Below, one piece after another: positions 31,587 through 43,504 of a stretch of 64,000 nt of DNA. The stretch lies in NCBI GenBank assembly GCA_040285825.1, contig JAUPSS010000013.1, forward strand, positions 186,001 to 250,000, in the 5' to 3' direction. Source of the DNA: Eukaryota sp. TZLM1-RC (Eukaryota; Metamonada: BaSk clade). Within the stretch, counting starts at the first letter, position 1. Every line of letters begins with the position of its first letter. The notes under the pieces are model-generated. The model saw only the letters and a program-made list of their open reading frames with translations, did not search any database and had not been told where the DNA came from. The translations under genes and the position numbers were made by a program.

Positions 31587-32342
31587 ATGACTGTTCCTTC
31601 TGTCAACCTCCCGTCTCTTTCTTCCATGAAAGTTGAAAGTGTTCTCTTGTTCCTACAAGAGTGGAAGATCTATTCTTCTGTGACTTCTAAGAAAGAGCTT
31701 GTTCCAGCAAGACCCTTGGTCGATTCTTTTCTGTTAGAGTCCCTATCTCTCCAGAAATCCGACGTCTCTTCCAGTGATGATGTTCTTCTTAGACATCTAC
31801 AATCTGTCGTATCGTTCGCCACGTACGAAGATTTTAGTCTGGCTATGTCAGAGCTGAAGCTTGATGTCCGAATTGGTGACGTCCGAGAACGTATGTCCTG
31901 TTACCTGCGACGTTTCCTCCAGGTAAAGAGTAGGGCTTCCGGACTGAAGTTACCAGACACAGCTTTTCTGAATCGACTTGCCAGACGAATTCTTCCCGTA
32001 GGTTTTCAACGTTCTCTACTAGCGAGAATTCGAGATGATGTATTCCCAGATCTTCACTCTCTTGTCGAAACCACTACTGATGAGCTGTTGGACTGCTCTA
32101 GGGTTGCTTCATGGACTCGTGGTTTCAAAACCTCAGTGAATGATGTGGAACGTACGGCTGGCACTAAAACGAGGTCCTCTTGGTGCTCTCAGGATTTAAA
32201 AAATCAATCGTGCTTCAAGTGCCACAAGCCTGGACACATCTCCCGCGATTGTCCAACTAAAATCAAACATGAGGTAAATTATGTGTGTCACACAAACGAT
32301 GCACCAAAGAGTTTAACAAACCCCATATCTTCCCTCTATTGA
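31587..32342 (+). CDS. Gag-like protein with CCHC knuckle (251 aa)
   Basis: The ATG start lies 26 nt after the left LTR. The first 170 residues are helical and rich in Leu/Ser/Arg, as in retrotransposon capsids. CFKCHKPGHISRDC at about 210-223 is a CX2CX4HX4C nucleocapsid knuckle. The ORF is intact and stops 41 bp before the right LTR. Its likely job is particle assembly and RNA packaging, inferred from the fold class and position. Confidence 0.85.
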   Translation: MTVPSVNLPSLSSMKVESVLLFLQEWKIYSSVTSKKELVPARPLVDSFLLESLSLQKSDVSSSDDVLLRHLQSVVSFATYEDFSLAMSELKLDVRIGDVRERMSCYLRRFLQVKSRASGLKLPDTAFLNRLARRILPVGFQRSLLARIRDDVFPDLHSLVETTTDELLDCSRVASWTRGFKTSVNDVERTAGTKTRSSWCSQDLKNQSCFKCHKPGHISRDCPTKIKHEVNYVCHTNDAPKSLTNPISSLY

Positions 32343-32383
32343 ACCAGTACTGTATTTGTCCTCAGAAAAGTGGGAAAAAGTAG

Positions 32384-32525
32384 TGTTGTTGTTGAACTCA
32401 AATTGAATTAGTAGGTTTCTTTGTATTTCGACTGATGACGTGATACTCATTTATGAATCAGTTTTATTAATAAACAACAAATTTCTCTCTCTCCCCTTCG
32501 TGTGTTCATCTGCCTAACGGCATCA
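32384..32525 (+). repeat. Right LTR, 142 bp
   Basis: Differs from the left LTR at two positions (near 32432 and 32490). It carries GATGACGTG at 32434-32442. Preceded by the polypurine tract. Confidence 0.9.
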
Positions 32526-32529
32526 CAAC

Positions 32530-34124
32530 AGCAAAACATCAATTTGTCCTTCAAATACACTTTTTTATCTGGTTACAGTTTAGTATTATTCTTTTTTTCA
32601 GAAGTATGTGTTCTAAAAATTTCAGAAATGCTCTTGAACAGTTTTATAACCATAGTTACAGTTTTCGGTAATCAATATTTGCCTAGATTTTATGTACAAC
32701 CCATATCCAGTCTAGTCCTGTAGTGTACTGATTTCGATTCGGGTCCAGTCAAGTTAACTTCTCCAACTTCTCAAGTCATTCTTCTGCAACTCAACTGGAC
32801 AAATAAATTAAAACTGAAACTGTATGTCAAAAATAATTAAACAACAAAATACAAATCTACTCAATTAAATACAATCTCACTATCCATTTTTTTCTCGAAA
32901 AGTGGAGATATAAGTTGTGAAGCAACAACTAAATTACTTTATCAATTTGTCCAAAAATGACATATTCGAACCAAAAGCACAGGTTGAAATGTGGTTTATG
33001 AAAATCATCAATTTGTTTCATCAACTTCGACTCAGTTCAGTCCAATTGACACAAATTGGATTCGTAAATATGGATGATTTATTTTCTATTTACAGAATAT
33101 GAACCTTTGCTGACCATCATTTCATTCGGATAGCTCATCCAATTTTAGTGTTGGGTGCTTTTAGTGGAAAAACGGTTTTTGCATTACACTTACTATTTCT
33201 CCGTTTTTATGGCAGCTAAAGATCCAGCAACAGAGGATAACGTAGAAATTGAATTTCAATTCAGTTCAATACTTAGGTTGTGAACTTCTAGTCTTGGATA
33301 GTCTTTCTAAAATAACAAATAGTAAATGATATTGTTTACACCAAGCGGTACACCTGATTGTCAACCATTTTCGTAAATTATGAAGAAGTGCTGTTGTTTT
33401 AGAACATTTCAACATGTGCTGCCACGTGTAATTCCGAACAATGGGATAGCATTATTAAACTAATCAGTTGACAGTATTCTAGAAGCGTGTTGTTACTCTT
33501 CATCGATAAGTTTATTCAGATTAGGCAAGACTGGTCCATTATCTACCCTATTCATTTAACTTTGCCTGAAAGTACAAAAAAATGATTTGGTAGTACCAAC
33601 GATGATCCACATTACTTTGAACATCAAAACAATTGTTCAAAAAGATATAAAAGGGATAAAATAATCACACTGAACAACCTTCCCGAGATATCTGATTGAT
33701 GAATTTGTATATAATAATAACTATGCTGTTGATGAAAAGTTCAGGGTGGCAGGTATATTGTTATGTTGGTTTGTAAAAATGTCTGGCATTGATTCCCGGA
33801 AATTCTGCGGTTTGTATTTGGGTGATTACAGTATAGTTATAACTATGCTGATGGTTACCAAGATGTCATAGAAGTTGTACCGAATGATTTCTTGTTGAGT
33901 GTCTGAGAAGCTCAATTAGAATGAAACAAAAAAAAGTTAAAATGAATGAATGAATGAAGTTAAAGCAAATTTCTCCATTATGCTCTACTTTATGCTTATT
34001 TACAATTCTTACTAAAAACAATCTAATCACAAAATCCAAGGACACTTAGTCTTTTAGAAACCAATCACCCACTAAGATACTTGTTTAAAATTGTTATAAG
34101 TTTTTGCTTAGTAACAGGCTGGTG
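32530..34124. other. Long intergenic stretch, nothing firm
   Basis: About 1.6 kb of AT-rich DNA. Only short frames without good starts. It ends with a small ATGA-type microsatellite (AATGAATGAATGAATG near 33940) and the 3' flank of the histidine kinase gene. Confidence 0.5.
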
Positions 34125-36963
34125 TTAGTCGATGAAGGGACATACTTTGGGTAGAAAGTCTTGCATAATACTCAAACAATCCTGAACAGTGGAAATGCTC
34201 AAATCTGCAGTTAACGCTATAATGTCCGTCCGAGGAAGAGACTTTGTCTGTTCCAAAAGGCGTATTTGTTGAGAGGTTTCCACTCCATTAAGTGGCTTCA
34301 TGCGGTAATCCATCAATATAAGCGAAATCTGTTGGTGATTTGTTTTGTACACAGCAATGGCTTCTGGGCCGGAGGATGCGGTCAATACTTTGACACCCAT
34401 AAGTGTCAATAACTTTGAGACAGAGCGTAGGTTCAATATGCTGTCATCTACCACCATGACTGTAAGATTCCCCACAGCTAATTGTTCTTCTACATGAGAG
34501 ACTGAAGGTTGTTGTGCCCAAGCCAGTAGCTTCCTAAGTAGCGTGTAGTAAGTTGTGGGAAGAAGCAGAAACTCGCCCGAAGAAATAGTGGTGCACGAAA
34601 GCTGCATCTCTCCCTTGTTTTGAATGATCAGAAGCAGCCTTGATACCGGTAAACATGACACAGCACTCAGAATTAAGGACATTCTAACATCAATCAATAC
34701 ATTGGTTGGACTTAAGGAGTGCAAATAGTTCCTAAATGCTACTGGATTGTCTTCAGTAAAAACATCAACATCACATGTAAAGAGACGTAGCTGCTCCACC
34801 AGGTTTTGAACAAGGAAACACGTTGTATCTCCAGCGAGAACAATCTTGATATTACAACAAGCAGACAAATAGGTTCTTCTCGTTGGGGGATGGCGTGCTC
34901 TGGTTAACTCAAAGTCAAACCAGAATCTTGAGCCTGGACATCAGAGTAACTAAAACCAAACAAACCTCGTCCTTCAGTAGATTCTACATTGATCTTAGTT
35001 TTCAACTTATCAGCCATTTTCTAGGATAAAGAAATGTAAACCTTCATACTTGGCTGAGATAGAGACCCAATCCAGCTCCTTGTACCGTCTTTTGTGGATC
35101 CTCCACCTCAAATGGTTCAAATACGTTGGCCATAAGCTGTGGACTCATTCCTATTCCTGTATCAGTTAGTTCAAACCTTATGTGTACCTTTTCTGCCAGT
35201 TGATGCAAGCATGACAAGCCTAACTTGATAGTTCCAGAGTCTGTAAACTTAACAGCATTGGCAACGAGGTTGAGGACAATCGTCTTTACTGCCCTTTCCA
35301 AACCGATAAAGTTGTCATCCAAACAAGGATGAATTACCTCGCTGAATAAAACATTCTGTGATGTACGTTCCCGATACATGTCATAAATAGCATCTACCAA
35401 AGAGACCAAATTAAACTCTGCAGGGGGAATGACGCTTGAAGTCTCCACCTCCACAGTCTCCAGCATATTAGATATGAGATTCTCCAGAATGTGGGAAGCG
35501 TCTTGAATAGCCTTCACGTTCTCCTTGACAGTTTCAGTGGTCATTGTTTCCATTATTAGTTCTGTGTTTGTTAGGATGGATGATATTGGAGTCCTCAATT
35601 CATGACTGAATAGTGCAAGCAGCTGTTGTTTCGCTCTTTTGGAGACCTTGGCTGATTCCAGAGCTGCCCTGAGTTCATGTTCTTTCAACACTCTTTCACT
35701 TATGTCTGTTATACAAAGGGCACGGGTTCGTTCAAGCTCGTCACTAAGAGGAAAGGATAACACATCCACTGTTCGCCCGTCTTTCAACAGTGCCCTGGTA
35801 ATATGGAGGATTCTCGGTGAGTCTAAGTCCAGCTCCATAAGTACCCTAATTGGCGCATCATCCATAAATGAATTACAAACAATGTTGAGAATCTTGGTCG
35901 TCTCCATCTCTTCAGTACAGAAAGCCTGATCACAGAATAGCTCCCTCATCTTTTCGTTCATGCAAAAGATGCTGTCTTTGTTGTAGAGAATGATTGCTAT
36001 ATTAGCCACGAATGAAACTTCCGATAATGCTTCCTTGAAACGCCACATCCGAAGCTCTGTACTGAAAAGATCTTCACGAACCTTTTGAGTCTCTGGATTA
36101 TCGGTAATGTTAAACAATAAAATGGTGGGATGATCTGGTGGTAGAGGTACCTTTTTGAAGGAAACGGGAATGGTTTTCCCAGACCTTAGGCGAGAAAGAC
36201 TGTGCTTGTTTACCGAATCAGCTAGCTCCCACAAAGCTATGTTCTCCCTTTCTGATCTCTCGGCAGTTTCCCTATCTAAGAAGTCATATAAGGAACACGT
36301 TGGAGAAGAAACTCCTACCGTCTCTCGCATTTGTCTGTTCATAAACTCAATTTTGCTAGGGGAGCAGTGTATTCCAATTGAGAAGGGAATCTCATCAAGT
36401 ATTTGTCGTATAAGGTCAGCTCCTTCAAAAACAACCTGCCGCACTCTAATGTATCCTATGACAGCCCCATGAGTATTCCTTTGAACACGTAAATGGAAGT
36501 GTGTGGTATGTGGATCAAACTCACCAATGCTGAAGTACAATGAAGTACTCTTTTGGCTGGCTTTTTCAATCATGCCAGCTACTTGGTGTTGGATGTTTGC
36601 ACGTTTAATCTCATCAAATTGATGTAGAAAGGTGGAATCAATCCAGGAAATGTGACATTGCTTACAAAACAGCACAGGATATACATCTTCTTCCATTAGG
36701 TGGTGAATAAAAGGATCGTTGCCAACCATTACTGTTTGGTCTTCAGTGGAGCAGATGTGATTCCATATCAGGGGTTTGTTGTGGAGAAGGCTACAAAAGG
36801 TTGTACTGTGGCCACTCTCTAAAATAGGGTTGAGTTTCCGAAGAGAATGGCCAACCAGATCACCACTAACTCTTGCCAGACTTTGTGAGTTTTCAAGTAC
36901 GCAGAATGTTTTATGAGAATAACTCAGTGAGTAGACGTGGGCATCTTTGTTGATGAGATCCAT
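34125..36963 (-). CDS. Hybrid histidine kinase with C-terminal receiver domains, two short introns
   Basis: Exons 35050-36963, 34966-35020 and 34125-34933, with GT-AG introns of 29 nt (35021-35049) and 32 nt (34934-34965). Splicing restores LGLYLSQKMADK and GRGSRFWFDFEL, the end of the ATPase domain; the total is 925 aa. The N-terminal 430 residues hold two PAS-like regions and no membrane segment. H-box FSHELRTP is at about 452, N-box LNLVANAVKF about 561, G1 DTGIGMSP about 607, G2 GAGLGLYLS about 632. The region at 690-790 looks like a degenerate receiver. The last domain (about 810-925) is a proper receiver with VVDDS, LMDYR (phospho-Asp near 862) and ALTAD. It would autophosphorylate on His and pass phosphate to its own Asp and then to a phosphotransfer protein. 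The signal is unknown. Confidence 0.92.
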
Positions 36964-37826
36964 AACTGCAAGTGAGTTTTAGTGAGCTTCTTAACTTAAG
37001 TCTACAATTTACAGTACAAAAAGAGACGTTTACAGTCGCCTATATTAAATAAATTTGGTGCAATTTACTTAGTTGTTGCATTTTTGTATTTTTTAAATTA
37101 ATTTTTGTTTTTTTGTGTTTTACTATAACTTATTTTTTTAACTTATACCACATCAATTCACATTACTTAACAGCAGGTCCTTCTGAAAACATTAATGGAG
37201 AAACTTATTATCGTAAAAATACCTTTAATAGAATGTGCTCCACATGTTGATGTTCATTAATAGCTCTTGTCTTTAACTACGTTTCATTGAAAACTGTGCA
37301 AATTTTAATTAGCGACCATTCACAGAAGCTTTTATCAACTATCATAATTTGTTAGTTTTTTATTAATAAATATGCCAAAACAAATAGCAAATTGCTTATA
37401 ACCACTCAACAACAAACTGAATGTTATGGCAAATCGAAAAGAAAGTTTATTTTGAATTTAAATATATGAATAAATGAAATAGTATATGAACAGTTTTCAA
37501 TACTCAGCCAGCGAAAAGGAAATAATTACCCCTACAATACCACCATAGTTTATTGAAATATATTCCTTTATTAATGCTTATTTATTTATTATTCAAAGTT
37601 TATTACTGACTTTTCAAAATTACTATGATGACAGATTCAAACTATTCGCACAAGCCCATGGGAAAACATAAGATTCTTGGTTTATACTGATATATAATAA
37701 TAATTAACTAATATAGAATTACAGACGGGTTAAGCCCTACTTCTTTGTCAATAAAGGCTATGTATGACTTGAGAAAGAGCGTTTTGTGGGGTGAGTGAAA
37801 ACTGAGTGAGTAAAAAAAGTTTGTAC
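36964..37826. other. Intergenic, AT-rich, nothing recognised
   Basis: Very AT-rich spacer upstream of the histidine kinase and downstream of the next minus-strand gene. No frame, repeat or RNA gene recognised. Confidence 0.5.
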
Positions 37827-39912
37827 TCACAACCCACTCAAAAAGCGATCCTCAGTATACACACCATAATAATTTTGTACAACATTAAAGTTAACGATAG
37901 ATGAGTGTGAGGGGGATACATTATGGCTGTCTATGGGAGATGGGTTATGGCTAACATCTTCTGGGATTGTATACTTTAAACGACGAGGATCAAGAATTTG
38001 CTTGACAAGATTGACGAAATTAGTTTCATCATTGACTGAATGTTCACACCATGAAACTGCTAAAAAGTCCTTCAAGTGCTCTTCGTCACTAAAGAAAAAA
38101 GCAGATAATATAATAATTAATTTATGGGAAAGGGGAATTGGTATTGTCACCTGGGAGTCCATGTTCTTTTCAGGTCTTTTTTGGAAGGGTTAATCATTTG
38201 TTGAAAAGAATTTCCCAACACATGTAAGTGGTTAGAAGAATGAGAATGATATTGAGGAAACTTATCCCATATAGACTTCATCATTGTATCAAACATAATC
38301 TCTTGTCCAAAGTACTCTTGTGGAAAAAACCCTTGGATAATTGATACACATTGTGCTCACAATTCAGTACCCTGCAAAGGAAATTCCAAAAACCTTTGTC
38401 CCAAATGAAAATTTGAGACATTCAGCCAAATACCCTTGCCTCCAGGAACAAAACAAGGTGTCATTTTGTTCTGATCGATCAGAAGCTTATATACTTTATC
38501 AGGATGTAAATTGAAACGCTGCATATAATGTGGAATCTTCCAGGAAGAGTATTGATCAATGCAACGGATGATGTAGGATGACCATGGAGTAATTTGTTCA
38601 GAAGTAAAGACTAAAGAAGAATCTTGAAGTGGTACGGTTGAAATAACGTCGTTGTCCTGGAAGAAAGAGATTGCATAAGTAGCAGAAAATAAATTAAGGA
38701 GGACAGGGAACAGAGCAATGAAGGTGGATGAGGGTGGTAGGTGAGAATTCAAAATTAGTTTTGTCAAGTTTAGATTTTCAGATCTTCGTGGCAGGACTTT
38801 TCCCAACTGTTTTTCCACAACTTAAAAATGTACTAAACAAAATTTAAACTATACAGTCTGTCTTTGTGTCTGTCCATCACTCAATCTATCAAGTAATGTA
38901 TCACACATTTAATCTATCTATCATTCTATCATTCTAATCATCAATCTATCATTCATACATTTAATTGACTGTTTTATGAGACAGAGATATGAATTTCAGT
39001 TGAAGTGGTATACTCGTCAAAACCATTTCAGAATCATGTATATATAGACTGATTAACAATAAAATTACATCAACAAAAGTGGTTTACGTTAACAAGTGAC
39101 TACAACTGCAAGTTTCACAAATAAACAATCAACAATTATAATGAATAGTTGGAATTCAGAAATATGAACAGATTCAATAAAATGAAATAAAAATTTCAGT
39201 TGATGTATTTGTTGTAATAAAACGAAACATGTTTTTATTAAATAATTTATTTCGTTCTTGCTTACTTTGTTGTAGTATATTTGCGTTTTTTCCTTCGATG
39301 GCCACATTGTGAAGGTTCAGTAGAGAAAAAGTTTTACGTACCTCATCAAGAGATGCAAAAATTTCTAAAAGGTCTTTCAGTTGTTCAGAATATTCGAAAT
39401 TCTTCTCGCAAAAATTAGGATTGTGGTAAAAATCAGCTGCAAAACCATTAACCAACCTCTGCACAATGTCACATAATATCCATCGACAAAATAATGTGTT
39501 GCCTTGCTGGAACACATTACAATGTTGAATATTGAAGAGGAGATCAGACTAAAATAAACTCCGAAATCACAATTTAACATGATTCTCGATGTAAATATAT
39601 CTCTTATAATAATCTTCATCAAAACAGTAGTTAAAGAAGACGATCCAAATTGATTTAGAATTGCCGGTCACTCTCAATAGCCACCATTGACCAAAAAATT
39701 CATGCTGATGTGTGCTACAAACAGGTACTAGACACTGCTGATTTGATAATAATGCAGTCTTCAGCTGTTCACCAATGTTTTCTGATATGACTCTGTATGC
39801 CACTTCAACAATTGATTGGCCCACAGCAGTGGGACAATTTTGAAAATTGGTTGTGGCGATTTTGTCTTTATAATTTGCAACAAAGGAGCCATTGATGATA
39901 TCAACATTGCTT
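37827..39912 (-). CDS. Unrecognised multi-exon gene
   Basis: The last three exons are well supported: 38371-38820, 38151-38331 and 37827-38088. They are separated by GT-AG introns of 39 nt (38332-38370) and 62 nt (38089-38150), and all phases agree. They encode PCFVPGGKGIWLNVSNFHLG, then a segment around PQEYFGQEIMFDTMMKSIW, and end DRFLSGL. Two upstream exons (about 39579-39912 and 39342-39548) are joined by a 30-nt intron (39549-39578) and include VANYKDKIATTNFQNCPTAV. The link from 39342 to 38820 is not in phase, so an exon is missing or these are two genes. No domain is recognised and no start codon is placed. Confidence 0.5.
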
Positions 39913-40066
39913 CAAAAAGAATTATAGAAACTATTTCACAAACTTAATGTCTTTTAAGAATATAAAAAAAATAAAAAATAAAAATAAGAAGTAAAATGAT
40001 GTACTTGTTGGAATCCACTGGCCATTGTAAACACCATGACTAGTGAACGGTATTATTACAAAAGTA

Positions 40067-40087
40067 ATATATATATATATATATATA
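40067..40087. repeat. AT dinucleotide microsatellite
   Basis: About ten AT repeats in a non-coding stretch between predicted exons. Confidence 0.9.
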
Positions 40088-40245
40088 AATTTGCCACATT
40101 ATATCAATCAACAGGCGATATATGTTGATATATTGCTGAAATCTACTTTTTATACATAGTAAATCAAACTCAGTTGTAAAAGCCAAGTCCAACAAAAGCT
40201 CTGAAGGAGAGAAACATAGTATTTGTTGAGCTTTACTGTTGCATG

Positions 40246-41330
40246 TAACGCTTTGTTCTCCATAGAATGAACTTGTTAACAAGTTTGAGCAATTTATCAA
40301 CATCTCTTAAGTCAATAGCATCTGATGTAAGACGTTTGGGGCGGTTGTCTCTATCTCTTGATCCTACCATAGAAGATAGGAGAAGGTTAGTATCGAGAAT
40401 ACCTGAGAATGCTGATTGTGACGAGCTCACCATCGAAGGTGTCGGTTGAACAGAAGGTTGGGTGTTAATGGAACTAGTAGTGGGAGGTGTGGACGGTACC
40501 ATTGGATGAGAATTAGGTTGAGCTGGTGCTGGAATTTGTTGGACTGTGGGAGTTTTGGATTGTTGAACTATATCATGAGTGGGCGTGGGAGACTCACTGC
40601 TGACTTCAACAACTTCGTCTACAACATTATGGCCAATTGGAGGTTAAATGGCAGTTTCCATAGGTTGGTCAGAGGAAGGTGGAACTTCCCTCTGTTGACG
40701 TTCAAAGGAAGGTTGGATTTCTTCAATCTGGGCTGGCACCTGATATGAAGATATTGCTGGTTGGACCAAGCAAGTATTTTTGATACAACTTTCAACCATC
40801 ACCCATTTTAACATTCTGGACTCAATACATTCACGGAAGATTGCGACGATCTCGAGAGCTCTTTGAAGATTTCCTGATCTTCTGTGGTCAGGACCACATT
40901 ATGAAGCGATATGGTCAGGACGTCTGTTGTAGAGAAAGAGTCTCTCACCATATGTGCTTTCGGTGAACCACTACCCTGTTCCGGAATCTCTATCGATAAA
41001 AATATCGAAAGAGGCGTTATATTCAGGGCTGAACCTAGGGTATGGGCAAGATTTGTAAATGTTAATGAAGAGGATATCTTCGTCTTCAGCGAAGCGTCTG
41101 AAGACACCCTTTCTGGTTGTTCTCATAAACCTAATTTCAGGTCTGGATTCATAGGTGAATCCGGGATCAACTCTAGTGTTTTCTGGGGTAATCCTTTTGT
41201 CCGTTAGATAAGGACCAATCCTGGGAGTGATCCATAATCCTAGATTGTTGCCATATCTAGGTCCAAAAACAGGAGGACCTCCCCTGCTCATTTCCGTAGG
41301 AAGAATGGTTTCTGGATCATTGGGATAATA
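40246..41330 (-). CDS. Unrecognised gene with disordered P/Q/S/T-rich region
   Basis: An exon reading TEMSRGGPPVFGPRYGNN through YNASFDIFIDRDSGTG (about 41330-40975) joins, across a candidate 93-nt GT-AG intron (40882-40974), to a helical segment NLQRALEIVAIFRECI. A Pro/Gln/Ser/Thr-rich tract and DLRDVDKLLKL follow. A TAA at 40644-40646 lies in this otherwise open frame; no splice pair that removes it was convincing. It could belong to the same transcription unit as 37827-39912. I do not recognise it. The TAA may mean a pseudogene, an unrecognised intron or readthrough. Confidence 0.4.
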
Positions 41331-41524
41331 TTAATCCGATTAACCCTAGACTCACTGCGTTGAACGTTGGGATCGTGTTGACAAGAAGCACTGTGTTGGT
41401 GAACACCATTACTAGCATAGGAGTCAGAGTACAGGGGTACAGAGGGTACAGTTTGGACTGTTCCTTGATGAGTAAATGTGGATGTTTTTTTCCTTGTATG
41501 AATCTCTCCACCCAATCTTCTTCT

Positions 41525-41900
41525 AGTTTTTTTGTACTTCAACAAATGAAATTTCATCATTTAAAGCAAAAACAGTGACACTTTGTGTTGTCATTAATAA
41601 ATCTTCCCAATCGGCAAATCTTTCACACGACTGAAATTTTGCATTTCTGCATCAACCAATAAAAGCACGTGAACTAAGAATAGAAGTCTTTGTGCAACGT
41701 AAACCGCCATAATGTAAAACTAAGATAAGCATGATCTGTAATTTGGAAGATTTTACATCCTAGTAATTGTGACAAGACTTTTGCACGTGATTCATTAAAC
41801 TGCTGGGCCAAAGGACTAGTGATAAGAGGATTTGTAGATCGAAATATATGATTAAAGTTGGAACTGAAACATAGTCTTATAATGGTAAATTTGAATAAAA
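41525..41900 (-). mobile_element. Family C LINE internal fragment, reverse strand
   Basis: Reverse complement matches 26063-26430 of the family C copy (RT thumb region onward). Both the 5' and the 3' parts of the element are absent, unlike the other truncated copies, which keep their 3' ends. The coding sequence is broken. Confidence 0.75.
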
Positions 41901-41904
41901 GTAT

Positions 41905-42366
41905 AATTGTTGTGTTATAATTGAATATTTCAGCAATTGATTTTCCCGAGTTCTGTTAAAATTGTGCTTTTTGAATTGAAAAACAAACCACCTAGATGGC
42001 TACTTCGAAGTTTGTTACCAACTTCTCATTATGTATGGCTGTCATTGAATGTCATTATTGATGACATTGAGCCAAACATTTCAACTCAACTATGTTCCAA
42101 TTGTTGTCCCAGATATAGATTGTTTTTGTGGTTTTCCTAAATTTATTCCTTTGATGTCTGTCGGTGCAAATTTTAAAGACATTGGTTTGATATCGTGTCA
42201 GCTTGTTTTGATGATATTGATCTTCAGATTGTTTTTGTAAAAACATATTTAGTATTTATAAACAGGATTTAGTTAAAATAGATTGATCAATGAATTACCA
42301 AAATTTAATCAAAAATTGCTCACGTGACATACTTCCATTTCGGTCTCTGCCACATCACCACACCTC
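41905..42366. other. Intergenic, nothing firm
   Basis: Spacer upstream of the Frag1/DRAM-like gene. Small frames only. Confidence 0.4.
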
Positions 42367-43116
42367 ATGTTCTCTGCATCTGTTTTCCCAAAAGTTGGAA
42401 TCTCTGCAGCTGCCGTCTCTATTCTATTCTGTCTTTTCTTTGGTAACTTCTATTTTGATGATCTGCAAACAATCCCTTACATCTCCTATGTGTCTGGGAG
42501 ATACCCCTTTCTTCCTATTTTCAGTGGCGGACTCACTGTCACTGGAACTTGTATTGCCATCATGACCAACTTGTACGCTTCCATTGTTGGTTCTCGGAAT
42601 CCAAAGCTCTTCCCTTATGTGGGAGTTGTACTCGCTTTTATCTCAACAATGTCCATCATTGGTGGTTTCTCACTAGCTGCACTTTCTCTGGTCTCCGTTT
42701 ATGATTCTGTTATTCTCCACACAGTGTTTGCCCAAGTCTTGTATGTCCTTTCCTCCACTGATCAAAGTTTCTGGACCAATCTCTTAGCTAGTCTTGCTGT
42801 CACGATCGTTTCCTTCAAGGAGCACAAGATCCTCGTGTACAGAGATGATTCAACAAGGAAGAGGGCAGTGTTTTGGCTTCGTTACAGGTTTGTAGTAATC
42901 CTTAGTCTGCCAATTGTCACCATTCCCTATCTTCTACTCCCTGCTTTTGTAGATACTGAAAAGAATCCCTGGGTTGATTCTCTTTCTGCCCTATTACAGT
43001 ACATCTCTGTGACACTTGTCATTATGTTCTTTTTGTCAATGTCGTTCGACCTTTCCCTATATGAATTGAACATGAAACAAAAGGAGGATAGCGGGGTTCG
43101 ATCTCAGGTTTGTTGA
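42367..43116 (+). CDS. Frag1/DRAM/Sfk1-like multipass membrane protein (249 aa)
   Basis: The ATG at 42367 gives a hydrophobic protein with about six membrane segments: VGISAAAVSILFCLFFGNFYF; SGGLTVTGTCIAIMTNLYA; VGVVLAFISTMSIIGGF; ILHTVFAQVLYVLSS; IVTIPYLLLPAFV; and YISVTLVIMFFLSMSF. The pattern DSVILHTVFAQVLYV resembles the conserved 'H...A..FF/LY' block of Frag1/DRAM/Sfk1 proteins, which act in lysosomal, GPI-anchor or lipid-related roles. A GT-AG pair (43108-43152, 45 nt) would extend the frame to about 43320, giving a longer C-terminus; the unspliced stop is TGA at 43114. Family assignment is moderate. Confidence 0.6.
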   Translation: MFSASVFPKVGISAAAVSILFCLFFGNFYFDDLQTIPYISYVSGRYPFLPIFSGGLTVTGTCIAIMTNLYASIVGSRNPKLFPYVGVVLAFISTMSIIGGFSLAALSLVSVYDSVILHTVFAQVLYVLSSTDQSFWTNLLASLAVTIVSFKEHKILVYRDDSTRKRAVFWLRYRFVVILSLPIVTIPYLLLPAFVDTEKNPWVDSLSALLQYISVTLVIMFFLSMSFDLSLYELNMKQKEDSGVRSQVC

Positions 43117-43504
43117 TGTTTGATAACAAGTGATGACGTGGCATTTCTGCAGACAATATGTTTGTTTTGTTATAAAGTAATGTGTTTGATTTTTGGATCT
43201 TTTTATAACAATTTGACTTGCCATCAATTCACCCTCTGTCAAGTTGTTTCAACCTCAAGTGGTATTTCTGCAAGTGGTAAAGTGGATAATATTCACCAGA
43301 TAAGTTTTTTGAATCTTTAAATTTGCAATGACCAATGTTACAGAAGGTCCTTCCCAAATTGTGATTGACTGTTTATCAAGTGATGTATTGAGATGTAATG
43401 TAGCCAAATGACAGGTTTAAATAGTATTGTGACTAAATGGTTGAAGATAGAATTTTGAACAAATAAATGAATTCAAAAACAAAAAGTTTATACAGAAAAC
43501 CAAC

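Larger units (their letters stand above)
31419..32525 (+). mobile_element. Compact Gag-only LTR retrotransposon (1107 bp)
   Basis: Two 142-bp direct LTRs with two differences between them enclose one Gag ORF. CAAC occurs immediately before the left LTR (31415-31418) and after the right LTR (32526-32529), consistent with a 4-bp target duplication. A possible primer-binding site starts with TGG at 31568. A polypurine tract (gtgggaaaaag) precedes the right LTR. There is no protease, RT or integrase, so mobilisation must be in trans. The layout matches the TR-GAG class described in plants. The low LTR divergence suggests a recent insertion. Confidence 0.88.

Noticed and set aside
38880-38950. ATCT-rich stretch as a CRISPR-like or satellite array
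   Set aside because: Irregular short simple-sequence repeats (variants of TCTATCATT) without constant spacers; an ordinary microsatellite.
40644-40646. TAA in the 40246-41330 gene as evidence of a reassigned stop codon
   Set aside because: TAA terminates several clear genes in the window (for example the histidine kinase), so general reassignment is not supported.
40446-40748. Plus-strand frame of 100 codons
   Set aside because: Antisense of the Pro/Gln/Ser/Thr-rich minus-strand region; its Trp/Arg-rich composition is a typical shadow.
41288-41560. 90-codon minus-strand frame as a first exon
   Set aside because: Its beginning lies in a family C LINE fragment, so the frame there is transposon-derived; only the part below about 41330 looks like host coding sequence.
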